A stretch of DNA of 64,000 nucleotides, taken from NCBI GenBank assembly GCA_028283655.1, contig JAPWKE010000001.1, positions 151,082 through 215,081 on the forward strand, written 5' to 3'. How positions within the stretch are numbered: the stretch's first letter is position 1; every line of letters starts with the position of its first letter. Of this stretch, positions 9,159-18,026 are shown piece after piece. The DNA comes from Acidobacteriaceae bacterium (GTDB taxonomy: Bacteria; Acidobacteriota; Terriglobia; Terriglobales; Acidobacteriaceae). The position numbers and the translations under genes are program-made. The notes beneath the pieces are model-generated. The model was not told the origin of the DNA and did not search any database. It saw only the letters and a program-made list of their open reading frames with translations.

Positions 9159-9187
9159 AAAAAGGGCATGACCCGAAGGCCACACCC
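9159..9187 (-). terminator. UUCG-tetraloop terminator of the carbonic anhydrase/bestrophin operon
   Basis: On the minus strand a 10-bp stem (GGGTGTGGCC with GGTCATGCCC, three wobble pairs) closes on a TTCG tetraloop and is followed by five T residues. It lies about 50 bp past the bestrophin stop codon. Confidence 0.7.
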
Positions 9188-9235
9188 CTTTCTCTACACT
9201 CTACTGTTTACTCTCTATCCTTCTGCTCCTCTGTC

Positions 9236-10150
9236 TTACCAGAGCACGCCACGAATCGGCTTCTCTGGCTCCGGCACGTTCGCGTCCCCGATCAACTGCC
9301 GCAGATTGATCTCGATCGTCTTGCAGATCGCGGTCATCGGCACATCGAAGATCGTGTTGTCGAAGGGATCTTCCAGGTCGCGGCCAATCTTATCCAGCGC
9401 CAGGAACATGAAGCCCACGAGCGTCGACCCCAGCGGAGTAAACCAGCCAAGGTTCTGCACCATGCCCATCGGCAGGACCAGACAGTAAAGGTGGACGAAC
9501 AGCCGCGGGAAGTAGTCGTACTGCTTCGGCATCGGTGTGTTCTTGATGCGTTCCAGACCACCCTGAGCATCGGCCAGATCATCCAGGTTGCGATCCATTG
9601 CCTGCCAACCCATTTGGTCGGTCCAGCCATTCTGCTTCGCATCCTGCAGCATCTGTCCCATGCGGAGTTGCAGCTCCAGCGGCACGTTCGATCGCGTCTT
9701 CAGGTATTCGATCTCATCATGCGGCAGAATCCGCTCCAGCTCGTCCCACGGCGGCAACTGGCGCAGGTGCTGACGCAGCGCATGAACGTACGCCACCTGG
9801 TGATGCACCAGCCCTACCTTCAGCGTCTCCACGGCGGAAGCCTCTTCCGACCTCGTCGGTCGAATGCTCGCGGTTACCTGTCGTGCCAATGACCGCGAGT
9901 TGTTCACCACGGAGCCCCAGAGCTGCCGTCCTTCCCACCACCGGCCGTAAGCCGAGTTATTACGGAAGCCCACCACCACGCCAATCGCCGAGCCATAAAG
10001 CCCCAGCGGCACATGCGGTGAGCCCACCCACGTCCAGTGCATTACCTTGAATGCGATCACAATTGCCAGATCCCACATCGCCAGCAGCAGCACCGGGAAC
10101 CCGACGTACGCGATCATCCGCCGCACCTGCGGCTCGCGAGGAACGATCAT
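9236..10150 (-). CDS. Bestrophin-family anion channel (YneE/UPF0187 type)
   Basis: A 304-residue membrane protein. It shows the bestrophin hallmarks: an N-terminal hydrophobic segment (about 15-35), then GVVVGFRNNSAYGRWWEGR (about residues 57-75) with the conserved F-R-x-N-x-A-Y-x-R-W-W-E, followed by N-x-S-R-x-L-A-R. Bacterial bestrophins form pentameric ion channels in the inner membrane. The ATG overlaps the stop of the carbonic anhydrase gene in an ATGA, so the two proteins are translationally coupled and made together. That pairing suggests bicarbonate or another anion as the permeant ion rather than the cations proposed for some bacterial members. Length fits the family (about 290-310 residues). 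Confidence 0.9.
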   Translation of the reverse strand: MIVPREPQVRRMIAYVGFPVLLLAMWDLAIVIAFKVMHWTWVGSPHVPLGLYGSAIGVVVGFRNNSAYGRWWEGRQLWGSVVNNSRSLARQVTASIRPTRSEEASAVETLKVGLVHHQVAYVHALRQHLRQLPPWDELERILPHDEIEYLKTRSNVPLELQLRMGQMLQDAKQNGWTDQMGWQAMDRNLDDLADAQGGLERIKNTPMPKQYDYFPRLFVHLYCLVLPMGMVQNLGWFTPLGSTLVGFMFLALDKIGRDLEDPFDNTIFDVPMTAICKTIEINLRQLIGDANVPEPEKPIRGVLW

Positions 10151-10794
10151 GCTGTTACTCCGGCCGTAACTGCCACGAACTCGTCCTGTCCATCTTCAGC
10201 GATGCGGACCTCGCCTGAGCCCAGCTCATACACCCAGCCTGAAACGGTCAGCTCGCGCTTGGCAATGGCTCCGGCCACCGAAGGATGCGTCTTCAGATGC
10301 TGCAACTGCAGCAACACATTGCGCTCGGTCAGCCGCTTCAGCTTACTCATCGGCTCTTCCTGCTCAGGCGCCATCATCTCTGCCACCACGCTTGCCGCAT
10401 GGGCGTTGCGCAGCCACTGCTTCACCGTCGGCAGCGCCTCCAGCGACGCAGGGTTCTGCAGCGCCTTCATCGCTCCGCAGTCCGAGTGTCCGCAGACGAC
10501 GATGTGCTGCACGCCCAGCGCGCTTACTGCATACTCGATCACCGCGGAAACGCCACCCAGCATCTCGCCATACGCAGGGACCAGGTTGCCGACGTTACGC
10601 GTCGTGAACAGCACGCCCGGTACAGAACTCGTCACCGTCTCAATGTCGATGCGCGAATCCGCGCACGTAATCATCAACGTATGCGGCTTCTGCGGAGTCG
10701 TTGCAGCCAGCTTGTACTTCTCTGCATTCTCGGTATAGGGCCCGGCCTGGAACTTCCGTACGCCTTCTTTCAGTCGTTCAAGAATCTCGCTCAT
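10147..10794 (-). CDS. Beta-class carbonic anhydrase
   Basis: A 215-residue enzyme interconverting CO2 and bicarbonate. The zinc ligands of the beta class are visible as C-A-D-S-R (Cys 44, with Asp 46 and Arg 48 forming the usual dyad) and H-S-D-C-G (His 103, Cys 106). No signal peptide is present, so it is cytoplasmic. An AAGGACG ribosome binding site precedes the ATG at 10794. It is the first gene of a two-gene operon with the bestrophin channel, sharing an ATGA overlap. An 8-bp inverted repeat about 80 bp upstream could be its operator. The length is normal for the family. Confidence 0.95.
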   Translation of the reverse strand: MSEILERLKEGVRKFQAGPYTENAEKYKLAATTPQKPHTLMITCADSRIDIETVTSSVPGVLFTTRNVGNLVPAYGEMLGGVSAVIEYAVSALGVQHIVVCGHSDCGAMKALQNPASLEALPTVKQWLRNAHAASVVAEMMAPEQEEPMSKLKRLTERNVLLQLQHLKTHPSVAGAIAKRELTVSGWVYELGSGEVRIAEDGQDEFVAVTAGVTA

Positions 10795-10875
10795 CTCGTT
10801 TACGTCCTTTCGTAAAACGCCACGGGTACAGGTTTCAAAAGCGCGCTCGTCTTTATCTGCGAGCTAGGCGCGCAG

Positions 10876-10896
10876 GAGATCACCCACAGTGATCTC
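10876..10896. promoter_or_regulatory. Inverted repeat upstream of carbonic anhydrase
   Basis: GAGATCAC and GTGATCTC form a perfect 8-bp inverted repeat around a CCACA spacer, 82 bp upstream of the carbonic anhydrase ATG. No T-run follows on either strand, so an operator is more likely than a terminator. Confidence 0.35.
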
Positions 10897-11046
10897 TTCA
10901 TTGTCTGGAAGGGTATCCCATGTTCATCCTGTTGGTTTGATTCTGCCGCAGTCATTTCGGTAGCGGTAGATATCGAAAGATAGCTCGCCCTGCATCGCTC
11001 GTCCTACCGTTGGGTAGGGAGCAGCGGACCTCGCAAGCTTTCCTCT

Positions 11047-12231
11047 CTATCGGAACAGCAGATTGGTCGAAAACCGCAGCGTATTCCGGTGATATCCAGG
11101 CAGGGCATTGTTGATGTAGTTATCGGTTACCGAAAGCGAAACGTTCACCCGCCACATCACCGGGAGGATCAACTGCGTCGAAATATTCGCGCCATACTTA
11201 TGCGGATCGCTGTACGCCGCCAGGTAATCACCCGAGTTCCGCAACCGGGTCCGCCCCAGCGCGCGCTCGTAGTCCACCTGGAACCGTTCGCCGAAGACGG
11301 TGTTGTTGTAATCGGGATTCGTGAATCCCTGTGACTTCCGATGGAAGTCCGTCTTCACATCCAGCGTTTGCTTCAGCGTCTCGATCCACAGATACCCAAT
11401 GCCGCCGCCGACGACATGCTGCGCCATGATGCCGCTCGTAATGTTGCGGTCAAACGTATAGTCGGCCAGAAAGTAAATCTTGTTCGGCAGATACTCATTC
11501 CGAATCGCACCTGCGTGCAGTGTGTGCGTCGTCGCATGAGTCGCCGCAGCGGTCTTGGTCGCCTGCGTCTCTACCTGTTCGTACGAGTCTTTGATCGCAA
11601 TCTGCGTCAGGCTGCGGCGCGGCAAAAACTCCACTCCCGGGATCGACCGCATCAGCGTTCCGCCGGTATTCATCGCCACGCCATCCTGCGTTGACCGGAG
11701 CAGCGACAACCCGCCAAACGCCTCCATGTCCCAGCCCTCGCGGAAGTCGCGCTTGCGCCTGTACTCCTGCTCGAACGTCGCATCTTCCACTGCATAGGCC
11801 ATCTCACCATACTTCAGCTCGCGGGCGGGGCTGCTCTTTGCGGTGATGATGACCTTGCCGTCCTTCAACTCCATTTGCCCGATGATCGCCGTCGCTGGCG
11901 TCAGCTTCACCTTCTGGCGGAAAACGGCAAACGGGCGCGCCGACTTCAGATCTTTGAGCTGCTCCAGACCGACACGTACCTGCCCCACTTTGGGGTTGCG
12001 AAAGACCACGGCACCGTCTTCAATGCGCAGAATCTCACCACTCAGGACGTCGCCGTCCTTGAACTCGATAATGTCTCGGGACTGTCCTTTTTCATGGTGC
12101 GGTTCCAGCACCGTCGCATCGTCTGCATCGGAAAGCATCGCCGGGGCCTGGGCTCTCGCCACCGACACAGCACACACCACCATCAACAACGCCCACGCCT
12201 GCGGGCGAACCTTTTTCCAAAACCGCTTCAT
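11047..12231 (-). CDS. DUF481 (YdiY-like) outer-membrane protein
   Basis: A 394-residue exported protein. ATG 12231 is chosen because the signal peptide starts there (MKRFWKKVRPQAWALL, cut near ARA/Q at about residue 27); the upstream in-frame extension has no such signal. Residues about 50-150 contain two short beta motifs of the type D-G-D-x-L-S-G-E-I, then from about residue 165 a DUF481 barrel-like region with alternating aromatic strands ending in Phe-Arg. DUF481 proteins are salt- or stress-induced outer-membrane proteins of unknown biochemical role. No strong Shine-Dalgarno is visible. The upstream region shares the 12-mer CGCATATCACCC with the 171-211 repeat region. Confidence 0.8.
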   Translation of the reverse strand: MKRFWKKVRPQAWALLMVVCAVSVARAQAPAMLSDADDATVLEPHHEKGQSRDIIEFKDGDVLSGEILRIEDGAVVFRNPKVGQVRVGLEQLKDLKSARPFAVFRQKVKLTPATAIIGQMELKDGKVIITAKSSPARELKYGEMAYAVEDATFEQEYRRKRDFREGWDMEAFGGLSLLRSTQDGVAMNTGGTLMRSIPGVEFLPRRSLTQIAIKDSYEQVETQATKTAAATHATTHTLHAGAIRNEYLPNKIYFLADYTFDRNITSGIMAQHVVGGGIGYLWIETLKQTLDVKTDFHRKSQGFTNPDYNNTVFGERFQVDYERALGRTRLRNSGDYLAAYSDPHKYGANISTQLILPVMWRVNVSLSVTDNYINNALPGYHRNTLRFSTNLLFR

Positions 12232-12431
12232 AAGAGAACAACCGCAGTTTCGCACATTTGCGCGGGCGTTTCGATTACCCAGACGTATACGTTGGCCGCA
12301 TATCACCCATATCTCTTCAACCGCCGGCCGGGCGCTCGCAGAACACCGCCGGGGCAGGCCTGCTTGTCTGCGCGGATGTGTTTGATCTGGAGGGGAATAG
12401 AAGGGGAGTGCTTCTCTGTAGGAGAGGCCGA

Positions 12432-13556
12432 TCAGGGCCCCACAACAAGAAAGTTGTAGTCGAGCGTACCGGGAGAGTTCGGAGTCGTGGGAGGAGTAGC
12501 CGGGGTCTGGGCGATGGAGATCGGCGTTGCCGCGCCACTGGCTCCGGGGGCGAACTTCAGGTATTGGCCGTTGCCGCTATCGTCGTTAGCTTCTAAATAG
12601 AGTGCGCCCGTGGTGTCCAAGGCAAGGAAAAATCCCAGACAGTGATTGATCGGAGTGATGGTGGAGATCGGAGAAGCGTTGCCGTCAGCTCCCGGAGCGT
12701 ACTCGTAGATGCTGGTGGTGAAGACGTCTGCGCCCGAAGGAGTGGGGTTATCTGAGGTATCGACAACAAAGAGGTCGCCGATGGAATCCAGCGCAATGGT
12801 CTCCAGTCCGCCCACCAGCTTAGGAGTCAGAGTGTGAATCGGCGTTGCTGCACCGTTGGCGGTCGGTGAATAAACCAGCACTTGCCCGCTAGTTCCAAGC
12901 GAATCACGGACGTAGAGGTTACCGGAGGGATCGAAAGCCAGTTGAAGGATCGTGCCGGGAATGCCGGTGATACTGCGCGTGGGCGTTACCGTGCCATTTG
13001 CCGTAGCAGCGTAAATGTAAACAGCATTGCTTCCTGCTACAGCGACATTGCCTGCCGCATCCGCCGCCAGAGTGCCGCTGCTCAGGCTGGGAAAGCTCGG
13101 TTGGGAGATGCGCTGCAGGGGGGTGAAAACACCGGCAGCGGTAAAGCCAAACTTGAGAACGTCCAGATAGGGATATTGGTAGGAGCCATACGGTGTGCCG
13201 TACTCAATCGCGTAGAAGTTGCCGTCACCGCTGGGAACGATGGTGGTGAGCGAGAAGGTAGTGCTTGACTCGACCGTAGTGAGGCTGCCTACGCCGTTTG
13301 TGTCCAACGGCATGGAGAGCAGCAGCGAATTTGAGAGGGACTGGATATCCGTGAGGTAGATGCCATTCGCTGGCTTCACGGTGGCTGGCGTCGGCTGGGG
13401 GACAGCGCCAGGGTAGCTGGCCGTAGGAGGCGGAGTTGTCGTAGGTGGCGCGGTGTTACAGGATGTGCCCGTGCAGGAAGGGGCGGTCGCGCAACCAGTG
13501 AGCAAAACGGCAAAAAGGCAGGCAACGGCGGATGCGGAGAGAGCTCTGCAGTGCAT
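12432..13556 (-). CDS. NHL-type beta-propeller lipoprotein
   Basis: A 374-residue lipoprotein. ATG 13556 has AGGAG 11 nt upstream and yields a lipoprotein signal ending LLTGC (Cys 22); the longer frame from 13586 lacks support. A Thr/Pro-rich linker follows (residues about 30-60), then blades with motifs such as LAADAAGNVAVAGSNAVYIY, LAFDPSGNLYVRDS, IALDSIGDLFVVDTS and LALDTTGALYLEAND, characteristic of NHL or SMP-30-like propellers. Repeated NGTVTP / NGAATP / DGNASP turns separate the blades, a pattern common in Acidobacteria. Probable ligand-binding or scaffold protein at the membrane; no catalytic residues can be assigned. Confidence 0.75.
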   Translation of the reverse strand: MHCRALSASAVACLFAVLLTGCATAPSCTGTSCNTAPPTTTPPPTASYPGAVPQPTPATVKPANGIYLTDIQSLSNSLLLSMPLDTNGVGSLTTVESSTTFSLTTIVPSGDGNFYAIEYGTPYGSYQYPYLDVLKFGFTAAGVFTPLQRISQPSFPSLSSGTLAADAAGNVAVAGSNAVYIYAATANGTVTPTRSITGIPGTILQLAFDPSGNLYVRDSLGTSGQVLVYSPTANGAATPIHTLTPKLVGGLETIALDSIGDLFVVDTSDNPTPSGADVFTTSIYEYAPGADGNASPISTITPINHCLGFFLALDTTGALYLEANDDSGNGQYLKFAPGASGAATPISIAQTPATPPTTPNSPGTLDYNFLVVGP

Positions 13557-13666
13557 CTGAAATATATCTCCTGAAGACACATCCACTGTATGCGAAGAGA
13601 GGGACGTACTGGAAACGTTTTCGATGAATTTCTGTCCTCATCGCCAACAAGACCTGCCCCCAATAG

Positions 13667-13692
13667 AAAAGCCCCGCAATTGCGGGGCTTTT
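13667..13692 (-). terminator. Terminator after thioredoxin-like gene
   Basis: A 26-bp palindrome, AAAAGCCCCGCAA on one arm and its complement on the other with no unpaired loop bases, ends in TTTT on both strands. It lies 35 bp past the stop codon of the thioredoxin-like gene and could also work on the other strand. Confidence 0.8.
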
Positions 13693-13727
13693 CGTCTACA
13701 TACTGCGTTCGAAGCCTTCATGCAGCC

Positions 13728-14333
13728 TTACTTCCATTTGATATTGCAACCAATGCTCGCCCGCTGCTCCGTGTCGGGGCGCTTGCCGGCAACCACCGCA
13801 TCCATCGCCTCGCGCAGGTCCTTGCCGCTCACGAGCATGTCGTTGCCGAAGCCGTCGGAGCGTCGCGGCCTGCTCTCGTCCATCTGCCCGCGGTAGACCA
13901 GTTCCATATTTGCGTCGAAGAGGAAGAAGTCCGGCGTGCACTCGGCCTCATAGCTCCGCGCCACTTCCTGTGCCTCGTCCAGCAGGTAGGGGAACTGCCA
14001 GCCGTACCGCTCGGCCTGTTCCTTCATCTGCGCCGGGCCATCCTGCGGATACTCCACGACATCGTTGGACTGGATCGCCACCATTGCAATCTTCCCGGCA
14101 TAATCCCGGCTGATGTTGCCGATCTCCGCCTCCAGATGCTTCACATAGGGGCAGTGCGGGCACACGAACATCACCAGCAGACCGGCATGGATCTTCGGAT
14201 CTCCAGCAGCCTCATCCGAGGTGGCGATAAAGATGTCGTCCCGGCCCATGGCCTTCCCGCTCATCACGTCCATCAGCTCAAACGCGGGGGCCGTCGTCCC
14301 CAGTTGCACCATTCTTGATTCAGTTCTCGACAT
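13728..14333 (-). CDS. Thioredoxin-like / peroxiredoxin-like protein (PRX-like1 type)
   Basis: A 201-residue cytoplasmic protein with a thioredoxin fold. The active-site motif C-P-H-C (Cys 58 and Cys 61) lies in VMFVCPHCPYVKH, and further marks are AIQSNDVVEYPQDGPAQM and ECTPDFFLFDA, which match the PRX-like1 subgroup of TlpA/AhpC-type thioredoxin proteins. It probably reduces disulfides or peroxides; its partner is unknown. No signal peptide is seen. It is monocistronic, with its own terminator at 13667-13692, and is divergent from the sedolisin gene. Confidence 0.85.
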   Translation of the reverse strand: MSRTESRMVQLGTTAPAFELMDVMSGKAMGRDDIFIATSDEAAGDPKIHAGLLVMFVCPHCPYVKHLEAEIGNISRDYAGKIAMVAIQSNDVVEYPQDGPAQMKEQAERYGWQFPYLLDEAQEVARSYEAECTPDFFLFDANMELVYRGQMDESRPRRSDGFGNDMLVSGKDLREAMDAVVAGKRPDTEQRASIGCNIKWK

Positions 14334-14400
14334 CGCTCACCCACTTTCCACGTCTACTATAGCGACGCCAAATCGAAGTTCAATGGATGGCTGGAAGTTA

Positions 14401-14429
14401 TTGCTCCGGTGTTTGATTTCGCGTACTCT
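14401..14429 (+). promoter_or_regulatory. Probable sigma70 promoter of the sedolisin gene
   Basis: TTGCTC (14401-14406) and TACTCT (14424-14429) are separated by 17 bp, fitting a -35/-10 pair; the sedolisin ATG follows 41 bp later with GAGG about 10 nt ahead of it. Confidence 0.45.
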
Positions 14430-14469
14430 CAAGGCCAGTTTCCACAAGTATTTCTGAGGTCAGAACCCC

Positions 14470-17400
14470 ATGCCTTCTCTTGCCGTTCGCCGCCCGCTGC
14501 GTTCTTTGTTTGCGGCATTTGCCGCCTTTAGCCTTTTGCCTCTTTCTTTGTCTGCCAGCGCGCAGACCGCCGATCTGGTGGCCCGCTCGGCTCGTGTGAA
14601 GGGAAGCGTGAATGACGCCCAGCGTTCCCCTCTGGCGAACCACGTCCCTGGGTACGCCAAGAGCGAGGCTTTGCCCTCCACGACGCTTAGTGGCACGAAG
14701 AACTTCACGCACCTGACCGTTGTTCTCTCGCGCTCGGCCGATGTTCAGGCGGCCTTTGAGCAGCTTCTGGCGGATCAGGCAAACCCTTCCTCGCCGCGTT
14801 ATCACCAGTGGCTTACACCGCAGCAGGTTGGCACGCTCTATGGTCCGGCCCAGGTCGATGTGGATGCGGTTACGGAATGGCTGAAGGCTGAAGGACTTAC
14901 GGTCGAAAGCGTCGCTCCGAACCGTCTCTTTATCAGCTTCGGTGGTTCGGTCACGGCGGTTTCCAAGGCTTTCTCTACCTCGTTCCGCACCTTTGCGCTG
15001 GCGAACGGTGAGTCTCGCTACTCGCTCGTCAGTGAGCCGACTGTGCCCACGGCCATCGCTGGCGTTGTACAGAATGTGGCTGGCCTCTCGCAGTCCATTC
15101 ATCACCCCAATGTGCACCGCTCTGACCTCATTCAGGCTGACAGCAGCTCGAGCAGCGCTGGGACTGGCTCCCACTTGCCCAGCCTGAACAGCTCCACGGG
15201 AGCGCACTATCTTGTCTCCGGCGACTTCGCTGTGGCCTATGACCTCAACTCGGTTTATAACTCCGGCTACACCGGCACCGGTCAGCGCGTCGCTATCGTT
15301 GGCGAGTCGCGTGTCGACACCACCGACATCAAGGCTCTCCAGTCGATCCAGGGCTTCACGACGTACAACCTGCCCAACGTTGTGATCCCGCCCACTGGCG
15401 TTGATCCTGGCTATGGTGGCGGTTCGACCGCCTGCACGTCCAATTGCACTATCGACAGCGGTGTGCAGGATGAAGCCACCCTCGATGTGAATCGCGTTAC
15501 TGGCACAGCCCCCGGCGCGACCGTCGACCTCGTCATCTCCGGCGACGTGGGAAGCGGCAGTACCGTCGCTACCGACGGTCTCTTCATCGCGATCAATCAC
15601 GAGATCAATACGCTCGCTGACCCCATCATGAGCATCAGCTTCGGTGGCTGCGAAAACCTCAATGGCTCTTCGCTGACGAACTACGAAGCCAGCATCTTCT
15701 CAACCGCCGCTGCCGAAGGCATCTCCACTTTCGTCTCTTCCGGAGACTCCGGCGCGGCTGGTTGCAACGCCTTTGCGAACTCGGACCAAAGTATCCCGGC
15801 CTCTGGTCAGGTTCTCAGCATCAACGACTTCTGCTCCAGCCAGTACGTCACTTGCATCGGTGGTACGCAGTTCGCCGATACCGCCAGTCCCACCACCTAC
15901 TGGAGCACCTCCAGCGGCACCAACTACGTCTCTCTCAAGTCCTACATCCCGGAAGGTGCCTGGAACGAACCCTCGGTCACTAAGAGCATCTATTACCAGG
16001 GAGCGACCGGCGGCGGGCTCAGCGTCTACATCGCCAAGCCCTCATGGCAGACCGGAACGGGCGTTCTTGCAGGCAACTTCCGTGAGGTCCCCGACCTCGC
16101 CTTTACCGCTTCCGTGCATGACGGCTTCGTCACCTGCCTTGAGTACCTGGGCGCGACCTGCGGCAGTTTCTACGGCTTCGGTGGCACCTCGGCGGCTGCG
16201 CCTTCCATGGCGGGTATCCAGGCCCTGGTCAACCAACGCCTCACCAAGGCTCAGGGCAACATCAACCCTCAGCTCTACACGCTGGCCAATGGTACTTCGG
16301 CTTCCACCGTCTTCCATGACGCCACTGTCACCTCCTCGGGTGTCTCGGGTTGCGTGGTGACAACGCCGTCGCTCTGCAACAACTCCACCCCCTCGCGCAC
16401 AGCACTCACCGGCGGCCTCTCCGGCTACCTGCTCACGGCGGGCTGGGACGGCTCCACGGGCTGGGGCTCGCTCGATGTCGCCAACTACATCAGCGCTCTG
16501 GCTGCTTCGGCAGGCATCACGACGACGACTGCGCTTACCGCAGCCCCCACCACGCTCACCCTTGGCGGATCGACGGTTCTGACGGCAACCATCACGCCGT
16601 CAACCACATCTTCCTCTACCCTCAGCGGCACGGTCACCTTCTCCAACGGTTCCACGACCCTTGGTACTGGCACGGTCACCAATAACGTGGCGACGTACAC
16701 CTATACCCCGGCCGCAACTGGAACCTACTCCATCACGGCAACCTATGGTGGCGATACCACCTTCAGCTCTTCCACGTCGTCGGCAGCCTCGGTCGTCGTC
16801 TCCGGTCCGTACCTCATCACCCCGGCATCCACCAGCGTCTCGGTCGCAGCCGGTGTCACCACAACCGATGCCATCACCGTTACCTCGATCGCTCCCTTTG
16901 CCGGGTCGGTTCCCCTCAGCTGCGCGGTGTCCACGTCCTCCACGTCGACAGGCGGTTCCTGCTCCGTCACCAGTCCGGTGACGCTCACCTCCGGCGGCAC
17001 TGCGGCGGCGACCCTCTCCATCAAAGGTGGAACAACCGGTTCGATGACTGTCACAGTCTCCGGTACCTCGACCGCAGGCACCATCACTTCCACGCCGATC
17101 ACCGTTACGGTGACCCCTGCACTCACCCTCACGGCCTCGCCCTCGTCGCTCTCCTTCACTTCAGGCGCGACCACGGGTAATACCAGCACGATCACCTTGA
17201 CCCCGGCCTCTGGAGTTGCTGCTGGAACGGCAACCCTGCAGTGCTCCATTACCACAAGCACTGCGGCCTATCCGGCTTCCTGCGCTCTCTCCAGCACCTC
17301 GGTTGCACTTGCAGCAGGCGGCACGGGCACCACGGTCCTCACCATCGGTTCGCAGACTGCCACCACCTCGGCCAGCAAGTCGGCGACAACCGCAACGGCA

Positions 17401-17652
17401 GGCTTCTCCGGCTTCCGCTTCGCGGCTCTCGGCCTGCTCTTCGCTTCGCTGCTTGCCTTCCGCAAGCGCCGCGGCCTGGCTTCGCTGGCAGTCTTCGGTC
17501 TGCTGGCTCTCGGCCTCTCCACCCTCACCGGTTGCGGTGGCGACAACGCCCCCAAGACCACCAAATCCTCCGCAGGCAGCTACACCGCAACGGTCACTGC
17601 CACATTCGGCGGCCAAACCGCCAGCACCACGGTAGCGGTCACCATTCAGTAG
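14470..17652 (+). CDS. Sedolisin (S53) protease with pro-domain, Ig-like repeats and internal lipobox hairpin
   Basis: A 1060-residue secreted serine-carboxyl protease. A signal peptide (1-31) is followed by a pro-kumamolisin activation domain (about 60-215, with SPRYHQWLTPQQ) and the S53 catalytic domain (about 245-685). Catalytic Glu 335 and Asp 339 lie in DEATLD, the oxyanion Asp 426 in SSGDSG, and the nucleophile Ser 574 in GFGGTSAAAPSM. A calcium-site region near WDGSTGWGSLD closes the domain. Ig-like repeats follow from about residue 690. The last Ig-like domain is interrupted by a hydrophobic segment, R-K-R-R (998-1001), a second hydrophobic segment and lipobox LTGC (Cys 1022), then two terminal strands. 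S53 enzymes normally act at acidic pH, fitting an acid-soil lifestyle. The C-terminal hairpin matches that of the protein at 506-3154. Confidence 0.93.
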   Translation: MPSLAVRRPLRSLFAAFAAFSLLPLSLSASAQTADLVARSARVKGSVNDAQRSPLANHVPGYAKSEALPSTTLSGTKNFTHLTVVLSRSADVQAAFEQLLADQANPSSPRYHQWLTPQQVGTLYGPAQVDVDAVTEWLKAEGLTVESVAPNRLFISFGGSVTAVSKAFSTSFRTFALANGESRYSLVSEPTVPTAIAGVVQNVAGLSQSIHHPNVHRSDLIQADSSSSSAGTGSHLPSLNSSTGAHYLVSGDFAVAYDLNSVYNSGYTGTGQRVAIVGESRVDTTDIKALQSIQGFTTYNLPNVVIPPTGVDPGYGGGSTACTSNCTIDSGVQDEATLDVNRVTGTAPGATVDLVISGDVGSGSTVATDGLFIAINHEINTLADPIMSISFGGCENLNGSSLTNYEASIFSTAAAEGISTFVSSGDSGAAGCNAFANSDQSIPASGQVLSINDFCSSQYVTCIGGTQFADTASPTTYWSTSSGTNYVSLKSYIPEGAWNEPSVTKSIYYQGATGGGLSVYIAKPSWQTGTGVLAGNFREVPDLAFTASVHDGFVTCLEYLGATCGSFYGFGGTSAAAPSMAGIQALVNQRLTKAQGNINPQLYTLANGTSASTVFHDATVTSSGVSGCVVTTPSLCNNSTPSRTALTGGLSGYLLTAGWDGSTGWGSLDVANYISALAASAGITTTTALTAAPTTLTLGGSTVLTATITPSTTSSSTLSGTVTFSNGSTTLGTGTVTNNVATYTYTPAATGTYSITATYGGDTTFSSSTSSAASVVVSGPYLITPASTSVSVAAGVTTTDAITVTSIAPFAGSVPLSCAVSTSSTSTGGSCSVTSPVTLTSGGTAAATLSIKGGTTGSMTVTVSGTSTAGTITSTPITVTVTPALTLTASPSSLSFTSGATTGNTSTITLTPASGVAAGTATLQCSITTSTAAYPASCALSSTSVALAAGGTGTTVLTIGSQTATTSASKSATTATAGFSGFRFAALGLLFASLLAFRKRRGLASLAVFGLLALGLSTLTGCGGDNAPKTTKSSAGSYTATVTATFGGQTASTTVAVTIQ

Positions 17653-17675
17653 CTTTCCGGCATCACCAACTAAAG

Positions 17676-17705
17676 CGGCCCGCGCTTCCCAGCGCGGGCC
17701 GTTTT
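17676..17705 (+). terminator. Terminator of the sedolisin gene
   Basis: An 11-bp stem (CGGCCCGCGCT / AGCGCGGGCCG) with a TCCC loop is followed by TTTT, 23 bp past the stop codon. Confidence 0.85.
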
Positions 17706-17736
17706 CCATTTCCCGCAGCGTCCCCGGCACCATTCT

Positions 17737-17774
17737 CTTTGCGAAACCTTTACGTTCTTCGTGCTCTTTGCGTC
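17737..17774 (-). repeat. Dispersed intergenic repeat, copy B (degenerate)
   Basis: On the minus strand this 38-mer starts GACGCAAAGAGCACGAAG and ends TTTCGCAAAG. It is a more diverged relative of the copies at 9077-9113 and 39959-39995. Confidence 0.5.
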
Positions 17775-17965
17775 GAGGCTTTCTTCCTCCCAGTCACACC
17801 TCTCCCGCATCCTCTTTTCCACTTCTCCACGTCCGAAAAACGCCGTTTGCACAACTCTTGCGCCTTGTGTCGGCCTGCTGGGAGAGCTACCCTGAAATAG
17901 TCCTGTAACAAGCAGTCGCGAAAAGCCAGCAAAGACGCAGGTTCCCGGCACTTTCCACAGAAAAA

Positions 17966-18009
17966 CCCCAGCAAAACCGAACTTCGGAAGCCCGAAACCC
18001 GCGCTGGGG
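17966..18009. other. Long hairpin in the nrdJ upstream region
   Basis: CCCCAGC (17966-17972) pairs with GCTGGGG (18003-18009); the 30-nt loop contains a smaller CCGAA/TTCGG stem. On the minus strand the stem is followed by five T residues, but no minus-strand gene ends here. It may be a structured element upstream of the nrdJ promoter. The rest of the 17653-18294 gap holds a terminator, a repeat copy and the regulatory site below. Confidence 0.3.
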
Positions 18010-18026
18010 GAGTATCTACAACGACA

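Noticed and set aside
14421-14430. GCGTACTCT as a shared promoter word (also 22124 and 36712)
   Set aside because: It occurs three times, but only the first copy has a matching -35 element; the second belongs to a dyad and the third has no partner.
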